A stretch of DNA of 64,000 bases from Toxonevra muliebris. Lineage: Eukaryota > Arthropoda > Insecta > Diptera > Pallopteridae. Both the position numbers and the translations under genes were made by a program. Under the pieces are notes generated by a model that was not told the origin of the DNA, made no database searches, and saw nothing but the letters and a program-made list of their open reading frames with translations. This document shows, piece by piece, positions 37,101 through 47,028 of this stretch (the stretch's first letter is position 1; every line of letters starts with the position of its first letter). The DNA lies in NCBI GenBank assembly GCA_963691655.1, contig OY829327.1, positions 56,494,079-56,558,078 of the forward strand, in the 5' to 3' direction.

Positions 37101-40100
37101 GACTGAACACAACTACAGGATTTGGTTTCTTATTTTTTATGAAACGTTACAAATTTAAAATATAATTAATTCATTAATAGTATGCATTACGTAAAAGATA
37201 TAATAAAAAAGTTAGTTTAATCAGCATGATCGCTTTTGTGAGTTGGCCACGAAGATCGGCGTTTTCAGATTAGCGGTACGGACTTTATCCCAAAGCTGCT
37301 CCATATTACCAGTATCCCCTGCGATTGATCTTTTTAAAATACCCCATAGGTGTTCTATGGGGTTAAGATCTGGCGATTGCGTAGGCCATTCGAGAATTTC
37401 AAAATTATGTTTTGAGAGCCACTGTTTAGTCGTTTTTGCTGTGTGCTTCGGGTCATTTTCTTGCTGGAAGATAATATCCGAAGCAACCACATCTAATTTT
37501 TGCATTGAACCAACCAGCTCATTTTCCAAAATGTTAATATACGATGTTGCCGTCATATTCCCCATTATTTTATAAAGATTTCCGACGCCTTTAGTCATCA
37601 TACAACCCCATACCATGATGGAACCTCCGCTAAATTTTAATGTCGGCTTGACATGATGTGGCTGTAGTTTTTGGCTTGGTGTTTTCCATACCCATTCACG
37701 ACCATCCGAGCCCAGGCGGTTGATTTTGGACTCATCGGACCATATCACTTTGGCCCAATCTTCTGAAGTCCATTGAGAATAGTTTTGAGCAAAATTTAAG
37801 CGTTGTTTGCGATGACGAACTGTTAATAGCGGTTTTTTAACTTTGGCTCTACCATGTAAACCAGCACTGCGTAATGTTCGCCGCACTGTTTCGGCTGAAA
37901 CTAACATGTTTTCATTAGTCTCTAATCCTTGTTTAATTTGCTCCGCATTTTCAAATTTTTGTCACCTTAGGTCTCTTACAATTGCCCTTTCAAGTGTATC
38001 AGATAGAAGTTTTGGTCGTCCACCCGGATTTGGAGTCGGAATATCATTCACGGTTCTGCGAATTTTGCTTATTGCTCCTAGTGAAACATTTGTTTGCGTA
38101 GAGATTTGCCGGTGGGATACACCTTGCCTGATTAAATCCTTAATCTGTTAAACGCGCTGCTTTTCCAAAGTCTTGTAGGCGCCACCCATGTTATATCTAA
38201 GTTATAGAATATTTAGTTAAGAAATGTTTTCACTTTTTTATATTTGATAGACAAACTGAACCCGTATTTAAATTACAAAAAAATAAATATGCGTCCTTTT
38301 AAGAAATAAACACTTGCAAATTTTCATTCAACTGAACGTGTTCGATCAACTCACTAAAACTGATCACGCCATACAATTTAGCAAAATAATATGAATAAAA
38401 AGGAACGAAAGCAACAAAACTGCTGCATTTACCGTTAGCCATATTTACCAAGATTATGAAAACATCGAAAATTTATTAATTTGTCGACGCATTCTTTTGC
38501 ACTTAACGTATGATTTCACTTGTTAGCAGAGCATGATCAGTTTTGTGAGTTACAGTATATGTAGCACACGATTGAAAATTATTTTAATATTTTATTAAAA
38601 AACATTAGTATAAAGTTAAAATTTACAAAAAGGTATCAATTCTATTGAGGTTTGATTCTCCGACTTATTTGGAATTGTGTTAGCGTAATGTAAAGTAGCC
38701 AGGTTCGGCCAAAAAAATTGTTTATACTATTGGTGATGTTTATGAAAAGCACTGCAAGCACCGGTAGGCAGATATCTCTGTAATTCTGCTAACTCTCGCC
38801 AATCTTTGAATAATACGGGGGTTCCACGCTCGCTAACGGCCAACCACAACAAAATTTTTTCTGGAAAGTTGGCCTTATAGATATCTTTGTTCTTGTCTGA
38901 TACTTTCACATTAGGAGACTCAAAGTAAAATGCCTGCTGCTATTCGTTGCTTTCAATTCCAACGTATGATTCGTCATCTATCAGACAAATTTACGAAGAA
39001 TTGGATGTGAAAAAATTTAAAAGTTGTTTTAAACCCTATTTCTTTAATATGGTGAAAAACTTAATTTTTCTTCTTGTTTGCATTTTGTAATATTTAGAAA
39101 GTAAATTCCTTGTTTAATGACATTTTCGAAAATAATTATTTTATGACAAACTCAAAAGTATATTGTAATTAACTAATAAATACTTTGGTTACTTTGTCAA
39201 TTCAAGGTTTTTGAAAACAGTTGCACTTTGTTTGCACGGCTTATTCTTAATTTGTCCCGATTTCATTTCAAAGGTTAAGAGAAAGATTAAGCTAAGTTCT
39301 TATATTTATAATTTAATCACTGTAGTATCGTTGCCATTATTGTCATATTAATATAATTATATTTGTATTTTTAATTAGACCAATATATGTATTTAAAACA
39401 AGGTTAAGACAACAGGCTTTTACTTGACTATACATATATGTTTAACAGAAAATAGTATTCCACTGTAAATGTTAAAATGTATTGCTACTTTTGTAATGAT
39501 TTCAAGTGAAATTGCCAAAAATAAAATTTTACATAAGGTTTATTTTTTTTAGTTATCTTTGGGTTGGTGCTATATATTAGCATGATTATCCGTATATAAG
39601 CTTACGCATCCCTTGGAAGTGTTACTAGCTACTTTACTAAAGCGTAAAATATAAAATATTTTCCGCAGTTCAATTATTTCTTTCAGAAAGTGTTTCACTG
39701 CGATATACATTGGAGTAATAAAGATCTACTTAAATGTTTTTACATTGTTTTAGGAAAGATATTGTAAACAAAATTTCACTTGTTAGCAATCTTAAATGTA
39801 TACGAATCAGTGATGGAAAAGTAGGTACAATTGTACCTTTTTCCGACTTTTTCGAACTACAAGGTACATTAGATACAATTGGCACATTTTAGGTACAATT
39901 TGTCATTGGACAAAAGAAATTAAACTCTTAATTACAAAAAGAAATATTTTGTAATAAGTATTACCTAATTTCATATCTGATATTGCTATTTATAAAGGGA
40001 AAAATATTGCAAAAATAATTTTTCAAATCGAATAAAGTTTATTGGTGCCAAAAGATGGTCAAAGCCGTAAAATTTTTTAAATTTAGCAACAATTTTATGA

Positions 40101-43100
40101 AATGTTAACTTCTTATGACTTTGAACCTACTTATAGACATTATCCTTTTATAAACAGTAATAACAGAGAAATGAAAATTATATTTCTTACAAAAACGATG
40201 AGCCAATGAAGTATACTATATTAGGTACATTCATGCTCATTTAGGTACAACTTTTTTAGTCAATTAGGTACAATTTAAAATTTGGAAATTTCATCACTGA
40301 TATGAATGTAAAATAATAAAATAAATTTTAAATCCAAATGTGTAATAAAAGTACAATCTTATTCTATTCAAATAGAGTCCTGTTCGTTATTTTCAACTAG
40401 CATAGCCTCCGAAAAATATGGGGTAAGTAGGACAACATTTAAGGTCCTTCATACTAAATCTTGGAGTCGTACCACAAATGAATCTTGAAATATTCCATAA
40501 TAAAATCTCAGATTATATGGGAGGTGTCATACTCCCTTTTCCTAATCCCGCCTACGTTTTTCCAGTATATGGCCTTGTCGATCGGCATCCTTGCGCGAAA
40601 TTTCAGTACTCAGTACCCAAAAAGCATGTATTTTTATGAGAGGTGCCACACCCACTTGTAATTTTGAACTCAGGCTATGCCTATCTTTTGACCAGAGAGA
40701 ATTTGTGTCAATCTCTCTGTGTCATTTCGAAACATACACACATATTTTAATTTTTATCTTTGTATATATAATCGTAGAGTTTTGTGTGTATGACATCGTG
40801 TAACTTCTGAACGACTGGACCGATTGAAGTCATATTTCCAGAATATATTTTCTTGGGCGGGAGGATGAAACACAGCTATTCATAATGGCTTTTAGGAAAG
40901 TGGGCATGGCACCTCCCACACAATCCTAATAGTCCTTTGGATTTATCTCAAGAACCATTTGTAGCACAGTACAGAAATTTGGTACAATAACATGAATTGG
41001 CAATGCCATGCTACAACAAAAATATGGGCGGGATTGACTAAGAGGGTGTGGTACCTTCTATATAACCTGAATTTCCATTATGAGATATCTTAGGAGGCAT
41101 TTATGATACGGTACTAAAACTTAAATTCTTTCAGTTTTTTTGGATCAGTGGGTGTGGCACCATGCTTCCCTTTAATTTTCAACTACTATTTCTATTACTA
41201 TTTTCTTCTACCTTTTTCTACAATTTCTTTTTATTTTCTACTTCTTTTTTAACTAATATTTTTTACTACTTTTTTAACTAATATTTTCTACTACTATTTT
41301 ACTATTTTATTAATACATTTAGTAGACGTAGTAGACGTTTTTAATACATTTTTTCTACAATTTCTTGTTATTTTGCACCACTACTTTCTACTATTTTTTA
41401 CTACTTTTTAAAAAAATTTCTGCTACTATTTTTTATTAATATTTCTACCACTATTTTTCTACTACTTTTTCTGCTACTTTTTTTCTACTTTTTTACAACA
41501 ATTTTTAATATTATTTGCTATTCTTTTTCCAACTACCTTTTCTACTACTATTTTCTTCTACTTTATTACTGCTATTTTCTACTACTTTTCCCATTCCTTT
41601 TTCTACTATTATTTCTACTACTTTATGAAATATCTTAAGACCCTGCTTCGCTGTTTTAAAATCCGTTAGGTGGCGCTGTAACAAATGCTATATTTATAAT
41701 AAATATCAATTGTTTATAATTTTTAAATAATTTTTGGGATATAATTTATAATTATAATTTTTAGATATAATTCCAAGAATGGTCTTTGATATAAATATAG
41801 AGCCTCCTGAAATATTGTTTCTACAATTCAACTGAAATTTAATAAAATTGTTCAACAAAAAAAAAAAAAAGTTAAAAGTTATTCCTTTTTACTACAGATA
41901 TGCTGGAATTTCTATCTAACAGCTGAATAGCCCCTTAAGCATCAACTGGGTTAATAATTTTGCTCAAAGGGTATCATCATCTGATATGGCTTTGCTTTTG
42001 TCGAAGGTCACTCACTGATGCGCCTAACGGTCTTTTTTTTTGTAAATATCCAATATGATCTTAGCTATCAGGCTAGAGTTGTTTTCGTATACGTCATTGA
42101 GTTCACATCGATGATAATACAATGAAAATGCTTCATTTTTTGGTCGTCCAGACGCAATGTAAACTTTCATTACTAAAATATAATTAACACTATATTGATT
42201 TGAGATTTTCATTTATAATGATTCTCTGTTTTTAATGTACAGTTCTGCAAGTTAAATACTTTTGGAAATGGCAATTGTGTCAATAATGAGATTTTTTTTC
42301 CAAATTCAATGGAAGCCTGAATTGTCATAACGAATGTTCAATTTTAAATATCAAGTACTTCATCTTTTTTAATTTTCGCGCTTTTTTGCAGAAAAGGCAG
42401 AACAACGTTTGCTGGGTCAGCTAGTATGTGTATATAGACGTATTATTAACCTTTATCAAATGTGCCTTTTATAAAGTCAATTGAATACAATTTTTTTACT
42501 TTTGACAAAATGGATATTTTGGAAAAAGTAAAAAAAGTTGTGATGCAGTTTTTATAAAAATATACTTTTTGTTTTAAGTTTGATCTAAAAAATCAATGTT
42601 TTAAAAACAGTAACATCTTTTAAGATCAATCAATAATTTTCGGAATTACAGACCTTTGAAAATTAAGTGTCAAAGTTACACCACTTTACCCTATTACCCC
42701 AATTTATAATTACTCCAATTTTTTCGGGACGTTTTCCATTTTTTTTTCCAATTTTAAAACTTATTTCTTATTATAAAAATCGTGCCATCAAAATTCGTTA
42801 ATATTGAGGAGTGGTAAATGTTACTATCATTTAAAATGTAGTGGCTGTATCTATAAAAACTAAAATTGATTACACCACAAATGTGTGATAAAGAGACAGA
42901 AATGAAAAGTCAACGAAGTACAAAATTAGTGCGCATGCCCGTGATTTTTGATTTTCAAACTTAATTTTCGTGCACTCAACAAAAAGTTTCCTACATATGA
43001 ACGAGTATATTTAAATATGTGATCCCCCTCTACTCAAAAGTCAACAAACGCGCCAAAGAACATGAAACTAGCTAAAACCAGCTGTAACGACTAGTGATAA

Positions 43101-44176
43101 ACAAACGCGAACTTGATAAAGAAAATCTAAATGAGGAATATTTAATTAATAAATGAAAAATATATACATACATTTTATATATGTGGTTATGTGTGTAGGT
43201 ATACACATAATTAGTTATGTATATCTATAAGCAAATTAGCTAAAATTAAAACTTTTGCATATATTATCGACGAGATTTTTTCGAATTCTGAACGCAATAA
43301 AAATTTCTACATATTGAGGTGCGATAAAAATCACAGCAGGAACAAAAAGAGAAGAATTCAACAAAAGAATTCGGGTGTATGTCTACACAAAACACGAAAA
43401 GACGCGCTACTAAAACCATCATCGGCGTTCTAAGCGTTCTCATAGTTGCGTTGACTGCATATACACATATTTATCGATTTTTATATGCTTGCTCACACAT
43501 TTAGCCATTGCTCCCGCTGCTCCTTCTCTTACTGCTGCTAATTCCGATGAGCATTTTCGCATATTTTTGTTTTCAGTGCCAAATGAGCAAGAACTACAAA
43601 AATATGTAAAACAAAAAAAAAAAAAAAAAAAATAATATAAATAAATAAATTATAGAAATAAATTTGATGATTATGCAATTATATTAGAAGCGACAGAAAA
43701 TCATAATTTGACCATTGCTTGCGTGATTAGAAAGTAAAAGAAAAGAAGTAACGAGGGCAACCCAATAATGAAGTGAACGCCATTGAATCGATGAATAAGT
43801 CAAGTAAAAGTGAAACCGCAAGACAATGCGGCGCCTTTGTTGCAGCTACCACAACTACAATCTAATTGTATCATGGTCAAGCGGAAGCGGGTGAGAATAA
43901 AAAAGAAAGCAAAAGGGTTTGTTGCTATACAGCTGCTGCTGCTTGCCTTCATTCTTTCACTGGGTCACTAGGAATGTTTGTGCGCAAGCCATCGCAAATC
44001 TCGTTGAACCAAAACGAGACACCATAATAACACGACCCACAGCAATACCAACCCATCACCTAGTTGCATAAGCAGTGATTTTTGCAATAACGAAAAACAA
44101 AAATGCAATTATAATCTTAATTCAAAATTCAAACAAACGCGCAAATCCAATCTACTTACATTGGCCGTGAGAACAT
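28131..44176 (-). CDS. Men: NADP-dependent malic enzyme, eight coding exons
   Basis: Oxidative decarboxylation of malate to pyruvate with NADP+ reduction. Exons (minus strand, 5' to 3'): 44160-44176, 30293-30470, 29794-30134, 29167-29722, 28953-29105, 28743-28895, 28363-28657, 28131-28303. All junctions are GT-AG, phases agree, and the sum is 1866 nt (621 aa plus TAA). Family landmarks seen: YTPTVG with the catalytic Tyr (about residue 141), the GIPVGK lysine (about 212), metal ligands in [10 protein letters not shown] (284/285) and FNDDIQGTA (308), the dinucleotide loop GAGEAA (340-345), and SNPTSRAEC and [13 protein letters not shown] in the C-terminal half. The body aligns along the whole cytosolic/mitochondrial malic enzyme family. 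The N-terminal 60 residues are basic and Ala/Thr-rich with few acids, resembling a mitochondrial presequence; a cytosolic isoform from another first exon is possible. The function is secure; only the first exon is inferred. Confidence 0.95.
30831..31386. mobile_element. hAT-like element in the Men intron
   Basis: TAGGGTAGCCAGACGTACTG at the left mirrors TAGCTACCCTA at the right, and TGTACTGATTT recurs in both halves. The flanks CAGAGGAG and AGCAGGAG agree at five of eight positions, a weak duplication. A 91-codon frame inside is unrecognised. Confidence 0.55.
31947..33057. mobile_element. TA-flanked element with long perfect termini
   Basis: GGGTAAGTCCGGGTAATATG at 31947 continues to AGACAC and is matched exactly in inverted orientation by GTGTCTCATATTACCCGGAC then TTACCC ending 33057; TA flanks both ends. 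Perfect termini suggest recent movement. The 1111-bp interior has no recognisable transposase. Confidence 0.75.
33058..34400. other. Men intron, no feature seen
   Basis: AT-rich intronic sequence without recognisable repeats, genes or long frames. Confidence 0.4.
34401..34577 (+). pseudogene. Possible Myb/SANT-like transposon ORF fragment
   Basis: A plus-strand frame starting [18 protein letters not shown] continues [19 protein letters not shown] and FIFEWKNVK before a stop. The FW..L...LNS.G.P.K...W pattern resembles the DNA-binding Myb/SANT-like proteins encoded beside Harbinger transposases. It is short and unsupported by neighbours. Confidence 0.35.
34819..35440 (+). pseudogene. Mariner-like transposase, frameshifted and internally deleted
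   Basis: ATG at 34819 gives [17 protein letters not shown], the helix-turn-helix start of a mariner-superfamily transposase. Homology continues in a shifted frame ([20 protein letters not shown]) and jumps to the C-terminal segment [12 protein letters not shown] near 35350. The catalytic DDE core is gone. A related N-terminus is on the minus strand at 63.1 kb. Confidence 0.65.
35445..37029. other. Men intron, no feature seen
   Basis: AT-rich, no recognisable gene or element. Confidence 0.4.
37032..38555 (-). mobile_element. Tc1-family element, nearly full length
   Basis: The termini match at 26 of 28 positions (CTGTGACTCACAAAACTGAT then CACGCTCT, against CTGTAACTCACAAAACTGAT then CATGCTCT inverted), flanked by TA at 37030-37031 and 38556-38557. 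Two further related motifs lie inside, at 37223-37244 and 38348-38370, each facing the nearby terminus. The 1524 bp contain a single transposase gene on the minus strand. Confidence 0.9.
37221..38189 (-). pseudogene. Tc1-like transposase with two in-frame stops
   Basis: From ATG (38189) the frame runs [13 protein letters not shown], stop, [16 protein letters not shown] (helix-turn-helix), GGRPKLL (AT-hook-like), VRDLR, stop, then open from about 37962 through the DDE domain to TGA at 37221; 323 codons, close to the family's usual length. The DDE landmarks are [14 protein letters not shown] and [11 protein letters not shown]. The second catalytic residue, Asp in QQDN of active relatives, is Glu here. 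Two nonsense changes without a frameshift mean a young but inactive copy. Confidence 0.88.
38727..38994 (-). pseudogene. Second mariner/Tc1-superfamily transposase fragment
   Basis: The minus-strand frame gives [14 protein letters not shown], a stop, then [14 protein letters not shown] and [20 protein letters not shown]. The DDES motif holds a catalytic Asp, and [13 protein letters not shown] is typical of mariner-type (maT-like) transposases. It lies 170 bp from the Tc1 element but belongs to a different family. Confidence 0.65.
39808..40299. mobile_element. hAT MITE rich in AGGTACAA motifs
   Basis: The ends are CAGTGATGGAAA (left) and CAGTGATGAAAT (right, inverted), with flanks ATACGAAT (39800-39807) and ATATGAAT (40300-40307) matching at seven of eight. 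TAGGTACAA recurs near both ends, like subterminal binding sites. 492 bp, non-coding. Confidence 0.8.
40420..42424 (+). mobile_element. Helitron-like region, 3' end at CTAG/T
   Basis: The right end AACGTTTGCTGGGTCAGCTAG followed by T, with a small GCAGAAC/GTTTGC hairpin upstream, looks like a Helitron 3' terminus. Upstream are GTGCCACACCCACTT, GGGTGTGGCACCAT and TAGGTGGCGCTGT motifs common in fly Helitron debris. The left boundary is not identified, and no Rep/helicase frame is seen. Confidence 0.45.
41170..41640 (+). repeat. Pyrimidine-rich CTACTATTTT array
   Basis: About 470 bp of degenerate TTTCTACTACTTTT / CTACTATTTTCT units, almost purine-poor on the plus strand apart from A. A minisatellite-like array inside the Helitron-like region. 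Confidence 0.7.
42425..44159. other. Promoter-proximal Men intron
   Basis: Less repetitive than the rest of the intron; contains an A-run at 43611-43632 and CAG/GCTGCTGCTGCTT-type triplet words near 43930. No gene seen; may hold intronic enhancers, but nothing specific supports this. Confidence 0.35.
44160..44176 (-). CDS. Men: First coding exon of Men (17 nt, start codon)
   Basis: The second Men exon (30293-30470) opens with one nucleotide that completes a codon, so a partner exon ending in phase 2 is needed. On the minus strand ATG at 44176 is followed by five sense codons and AT, then a strong GTAAGT donor at 44159. Joining gives [15 protein letters not shown], with no acidic residues and Arg/Lys present, as expected for a mitochondrial targeting peptide. 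The exon lies in a TE-poor stretch next to a plausible promoter. The fit of phase, donor and targeting character supports it, but with a 13.7-kb intron other first exons cannot be excluded. Confidence 0.6.
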
Positions 44177-44476
44177 TTTGCACGCTGCTTCTGGTTTCGC
44201 TCCAAGTGGTTTATTTTCTTTTCTTTATAATAGTAAATTAAATTACGTTTTTCGCCTCGATTGTTTATTCTTTTTTATTACTTCAAAACAACAAATTAGA
44301 ATTTCAAAAAGTGTAATTATTGTAGAATTAATTCTATGTGTATTTTGCCGAAATTGTCCACCACCGATTATGGTGCGGGATTGAGTGGGGACTTTAACAA
44401 CAATTTATTGGCAGTAATCGTCACAAAAAGAGTTTTAGAACACAAACCAAAGACACCCACCGAAATCGACGAATGA

Positions 44477-44495
44477 AAATCTCCAACTGAGCAAT
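44477..44495 (-). promoter_or_regulatory. Possible initiator/5' UTR start of Men
   Basis: On the minus strand a TCAGTT initiator-type hexamer (plus-strand AACTGA at 44484-44489) lies about 310 bp upstream of the proposed Men start codon. The sequence between it and the ATG has no other long open frame, so it could be 5' UTR. No TATA box is obvious. This is a motif match only. Confidence 0.25.
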
Positions 44496-44761
44496 TTCAG
44501 TCTCAGCTCTCTCAGATTTTTGCTCCAACCAAAAATACAAATATTTCAAATTATCAAACGTCAAAATCAGCTGGCATAGTTACAAGTGCTGCCAGACTAC
44601 ATAACTGCAATTTGTTTATTGTGACATCATTCGCTTGTCATGTGACAGAGGTGTTAAATGTAGAACAAAGTTGCATTCGCTTGATGAGAAATTTAGAAAA
44701 AAAAAAAGCAGAAACCAATTGCCGTATTGTGGAAACCAAACACTTAGCATAATATAGGGAC

Positions 44762-44900
44762 CAGTGCTGAAATTTCTAAATTTCAAATTGTACTTAATTT
44801 ACCTAAAAAGTTGTACTTAATGAGCATGAGTGTACCTAAAGTGGTATACTTCATTGGTTCATCGTTTTTGTAAGAAATTTAATTTTCATTTAAATGTTAA
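44762..44900 (-). mobile_element. Truncated second copy of the 39808 hAT MITE
   Basis: Starting CAGTGCTGAAATTTC, it follows the right end of the 39.8-kb element in reverse: AAAGTTGTAC, AATGAGCATGA, TATACTTCATTGG, TCATCGTTTTTGTAAGAAAT. Only about 140 bp remain, just upstream of the Men promoter. Confidence 0.75.
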
Positions 44901-45059
44901 TAATTAAAAAAGTAAACAAAACATGAAAACGATTCTCGTTATATAACTATTGTAATTCATTCTCATTGATTTATCCATATATCATTCATATTCCATAAAT
45001 TACATAAAATTGCTTGTATTGAAATAACAGCAGTTGGCCTCTTTACAGCTAATTAATTA

Positions 45060-45512
45060 AATCGGAAATCAAGCATTTGCATGAAGCAATTCGCCGAAAG
45101 AGACCAGAATTGTGGACAGCAAACTAGTGGATTTTGCACAATGATAACGCACCGTCGCACAGTGCCAACATTATTCGTAATTTTTTGACGAAAAATTCAA
45201 CAAATACCATCCAACAGCCACCAAATTCACCTGATTTGGCTCCCTGTGACTTCTTTCTCCTCAATCGAGCTAAAAAACCATTACCGGGAACGCGTTTCAG
45301 CAGCCGAGAGGAAGTAATGAAAAAATCGCAGGAAGCACTGATGGACATACCGAAAACCGAATACAAAAAATGTTTCGAGGATTGGATCAAGCGCTGGCAT
45401 AAGTGTGTTGCAGTCGATGGGGATTACTTAGAAGGGAACAATGTGGATTTAGATGAATAAACTTGTATTTTTAATTTTCTGAATAAATTTCGGGAACTTT
45501 TTGATCAAGGGT
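45060..45512 (+). pseudogene. Mariner transposase, C-terminal third and 3' end
   Basis: The frame reads LHEAIRRKRPELWTAN, a TAG, then WILHNDNAPSHSANIIRNFL and NSPDLAPCDFFLL, typical mariner (DD34D) motifs, ending GNNVDLDE with TAA at 45458-45460. After it AATTTCGGGAACTTTTTGAT is mariner-like terminal inverted repeat. The 5' two thirds are missing. Confidence 0.8.
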
Positions 45513-47012
45513 ATATGGATACGAACTGGAATACAAAATTGGCAATAACTTCGAATCTAGGCATCGGCCATACAATGTGTAATACATTTTCGAAAAGTAC
45601 ACGAAGAGACCTTTCTAATCGCCTCAGATATTTTGGATCCCCTTTACTTTCAGCTGCTTAAGTGAAAGTTTTTAATAGTTTTCTGATCACGTACTTTTCC
45701 ATATAGTTTTCACTTTTTGTGAATTTTTTTCTCAATCATGCTTTTACTCTCTCCCTGAATAAATATTGAATATCTCGAAAACTTTGACATATACGAAAAA
45801 ATTACTTGACACCTTTTCTTTAGGAAATATCTCAAGCTTTTTATTTGTGGCAAGCTAAATTTTTGGTAGTTCCAACGGTTAACTAGTTATTAGTAAAAAA
45901 AGCTTTTTTCACCAAAGGGGGTTTTTTTTTTGGGGTCGCTCTGCAACCCCGAAATGATTTTTGTGGTTTTTCCATTTACCATACCTCCACTAACAATTAC
46001 TGAAGAAAAATATCAGATAAGAATTATTATGAACTTTTGGTGGGTTTTTTACTCTACCGACTGGACTATTTAATTATTCGTGATTTTTTGTCTTAAAAGC
46101 TGATTGAAGATATTCATTAAGCTAGTTTCAAATTGCAGATCAATATCTTACTAAAAATTTTAATTCTAGACAGTTTTAGAGATTGAAAGCATTTTTTATG
46201 AATTTTTTTTTGGGTTCGGTACCGATATAATCAATTGAGGGATTGTAAGAATTTTCTAAAAAAACAATATTGTAGAGACTGAGAAGGTTCATATTATCAT
46301 CTTTTCCAAAAATTCGTTAAGTAAACCAGTAATTACCAGTTCCTACAAGCAAATTCCTGTTTGCAATGTCCTTCAGCTGCCCAGGTAAAATAGTTAGATA
46401 AGATGGTAGATTTTTGAGTGTTTTAAGAATATTATATTATTTGGTTGCCACAAAGTTGGTCTTAGAGCCGGTCAGTTATAGAGAAAATATGTTCTTTAAC
46501 AAATAAGTTTAAAAAACGACGAGATGTTGCATTATATTCTAATAGCTTTTAGTCCAAGAATAAATGAGTAAGTATATTATAAATAATTGATGATGACAGC
46601 ATCTTGCGCATCTTGCAACTATTCTACATTGATTGGCAATAACAAACCCCCAGAGAAAAAATTGCCTAATAAGTAAACTTTTCATTCCGCTGCATAAAAT
46701 AGTATTTTTTTTTAGTGTATGCGAATACATACGCTTTTTTGCCCTTGCGTTTCCGGTGGTGCAAACTCGCAATCTTCGAAATCACACGTTATCGCACATT
46801 GATGCGATTTTTCAGCTACGAAGTTGGTGATTTACTTTTTGCTTATGTTTCGCATACCTTAATTTGAGAACATAAAAAAATACGAAAAGCTTAACTAAAT
46901 GGGTTAATGTGCCTCAACAAGCATTAAGAGTAGATATATTTTCTTGGGATATTTCAAATTAATGGATGAAATCAATTTCTAAATCAGTGTATTAAATAAT
47001 TTGATTACTTAT
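45513..47012. other. Spacer between Men and the CUB gene
   Basis: About 1.5 kb of AT-rich DNA with short random frames; no recognisable element or gene. Confidence 0.45.
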
Positions 47013-47018
47013 TTTATT
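47013..47018 (-). terminator. Candidate poly(A) signal of the CUB gene
   Basis: Minus-strand AATAAA (plus-strand TTTATT) lies about 11 nt after the TAG stop at 47029. It is very close to the stop, so a later AT-rich signal may be used instead. Confidence 0.3.
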
Positions 47019-47028
47019 TCCATTTAAG

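Larger units (their letters stand above)
30471..44159 (-). other. First intron of Men, about 13.7 kb, TE-rich
   Basis: The interval between the first and second coding exons is bounded by GTAAGT (donor) and TTTTTAG (acceptor) on the minus strand. It holds several separate insertions listed individually: a hAT-like element at 30831, a perfect-TIR element at 31947, transposase remnants at 34819 and 38727, a Tc1-family element at 37032, a hAT element at 39808, and a Helitron-like end near 42424. The roughly 1.7 kb nearest the promoter (42425-44159) is comparatively free of recognisable TEs and could hold intronic regulatory sequence. Confidence 0.6.

Noticed and set aside
42024..42212. 62-codon minus-strand frame as a Helitron-borne gene
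   Set aside because: No motif of Rep, helicase or captured host gene is recognisable.
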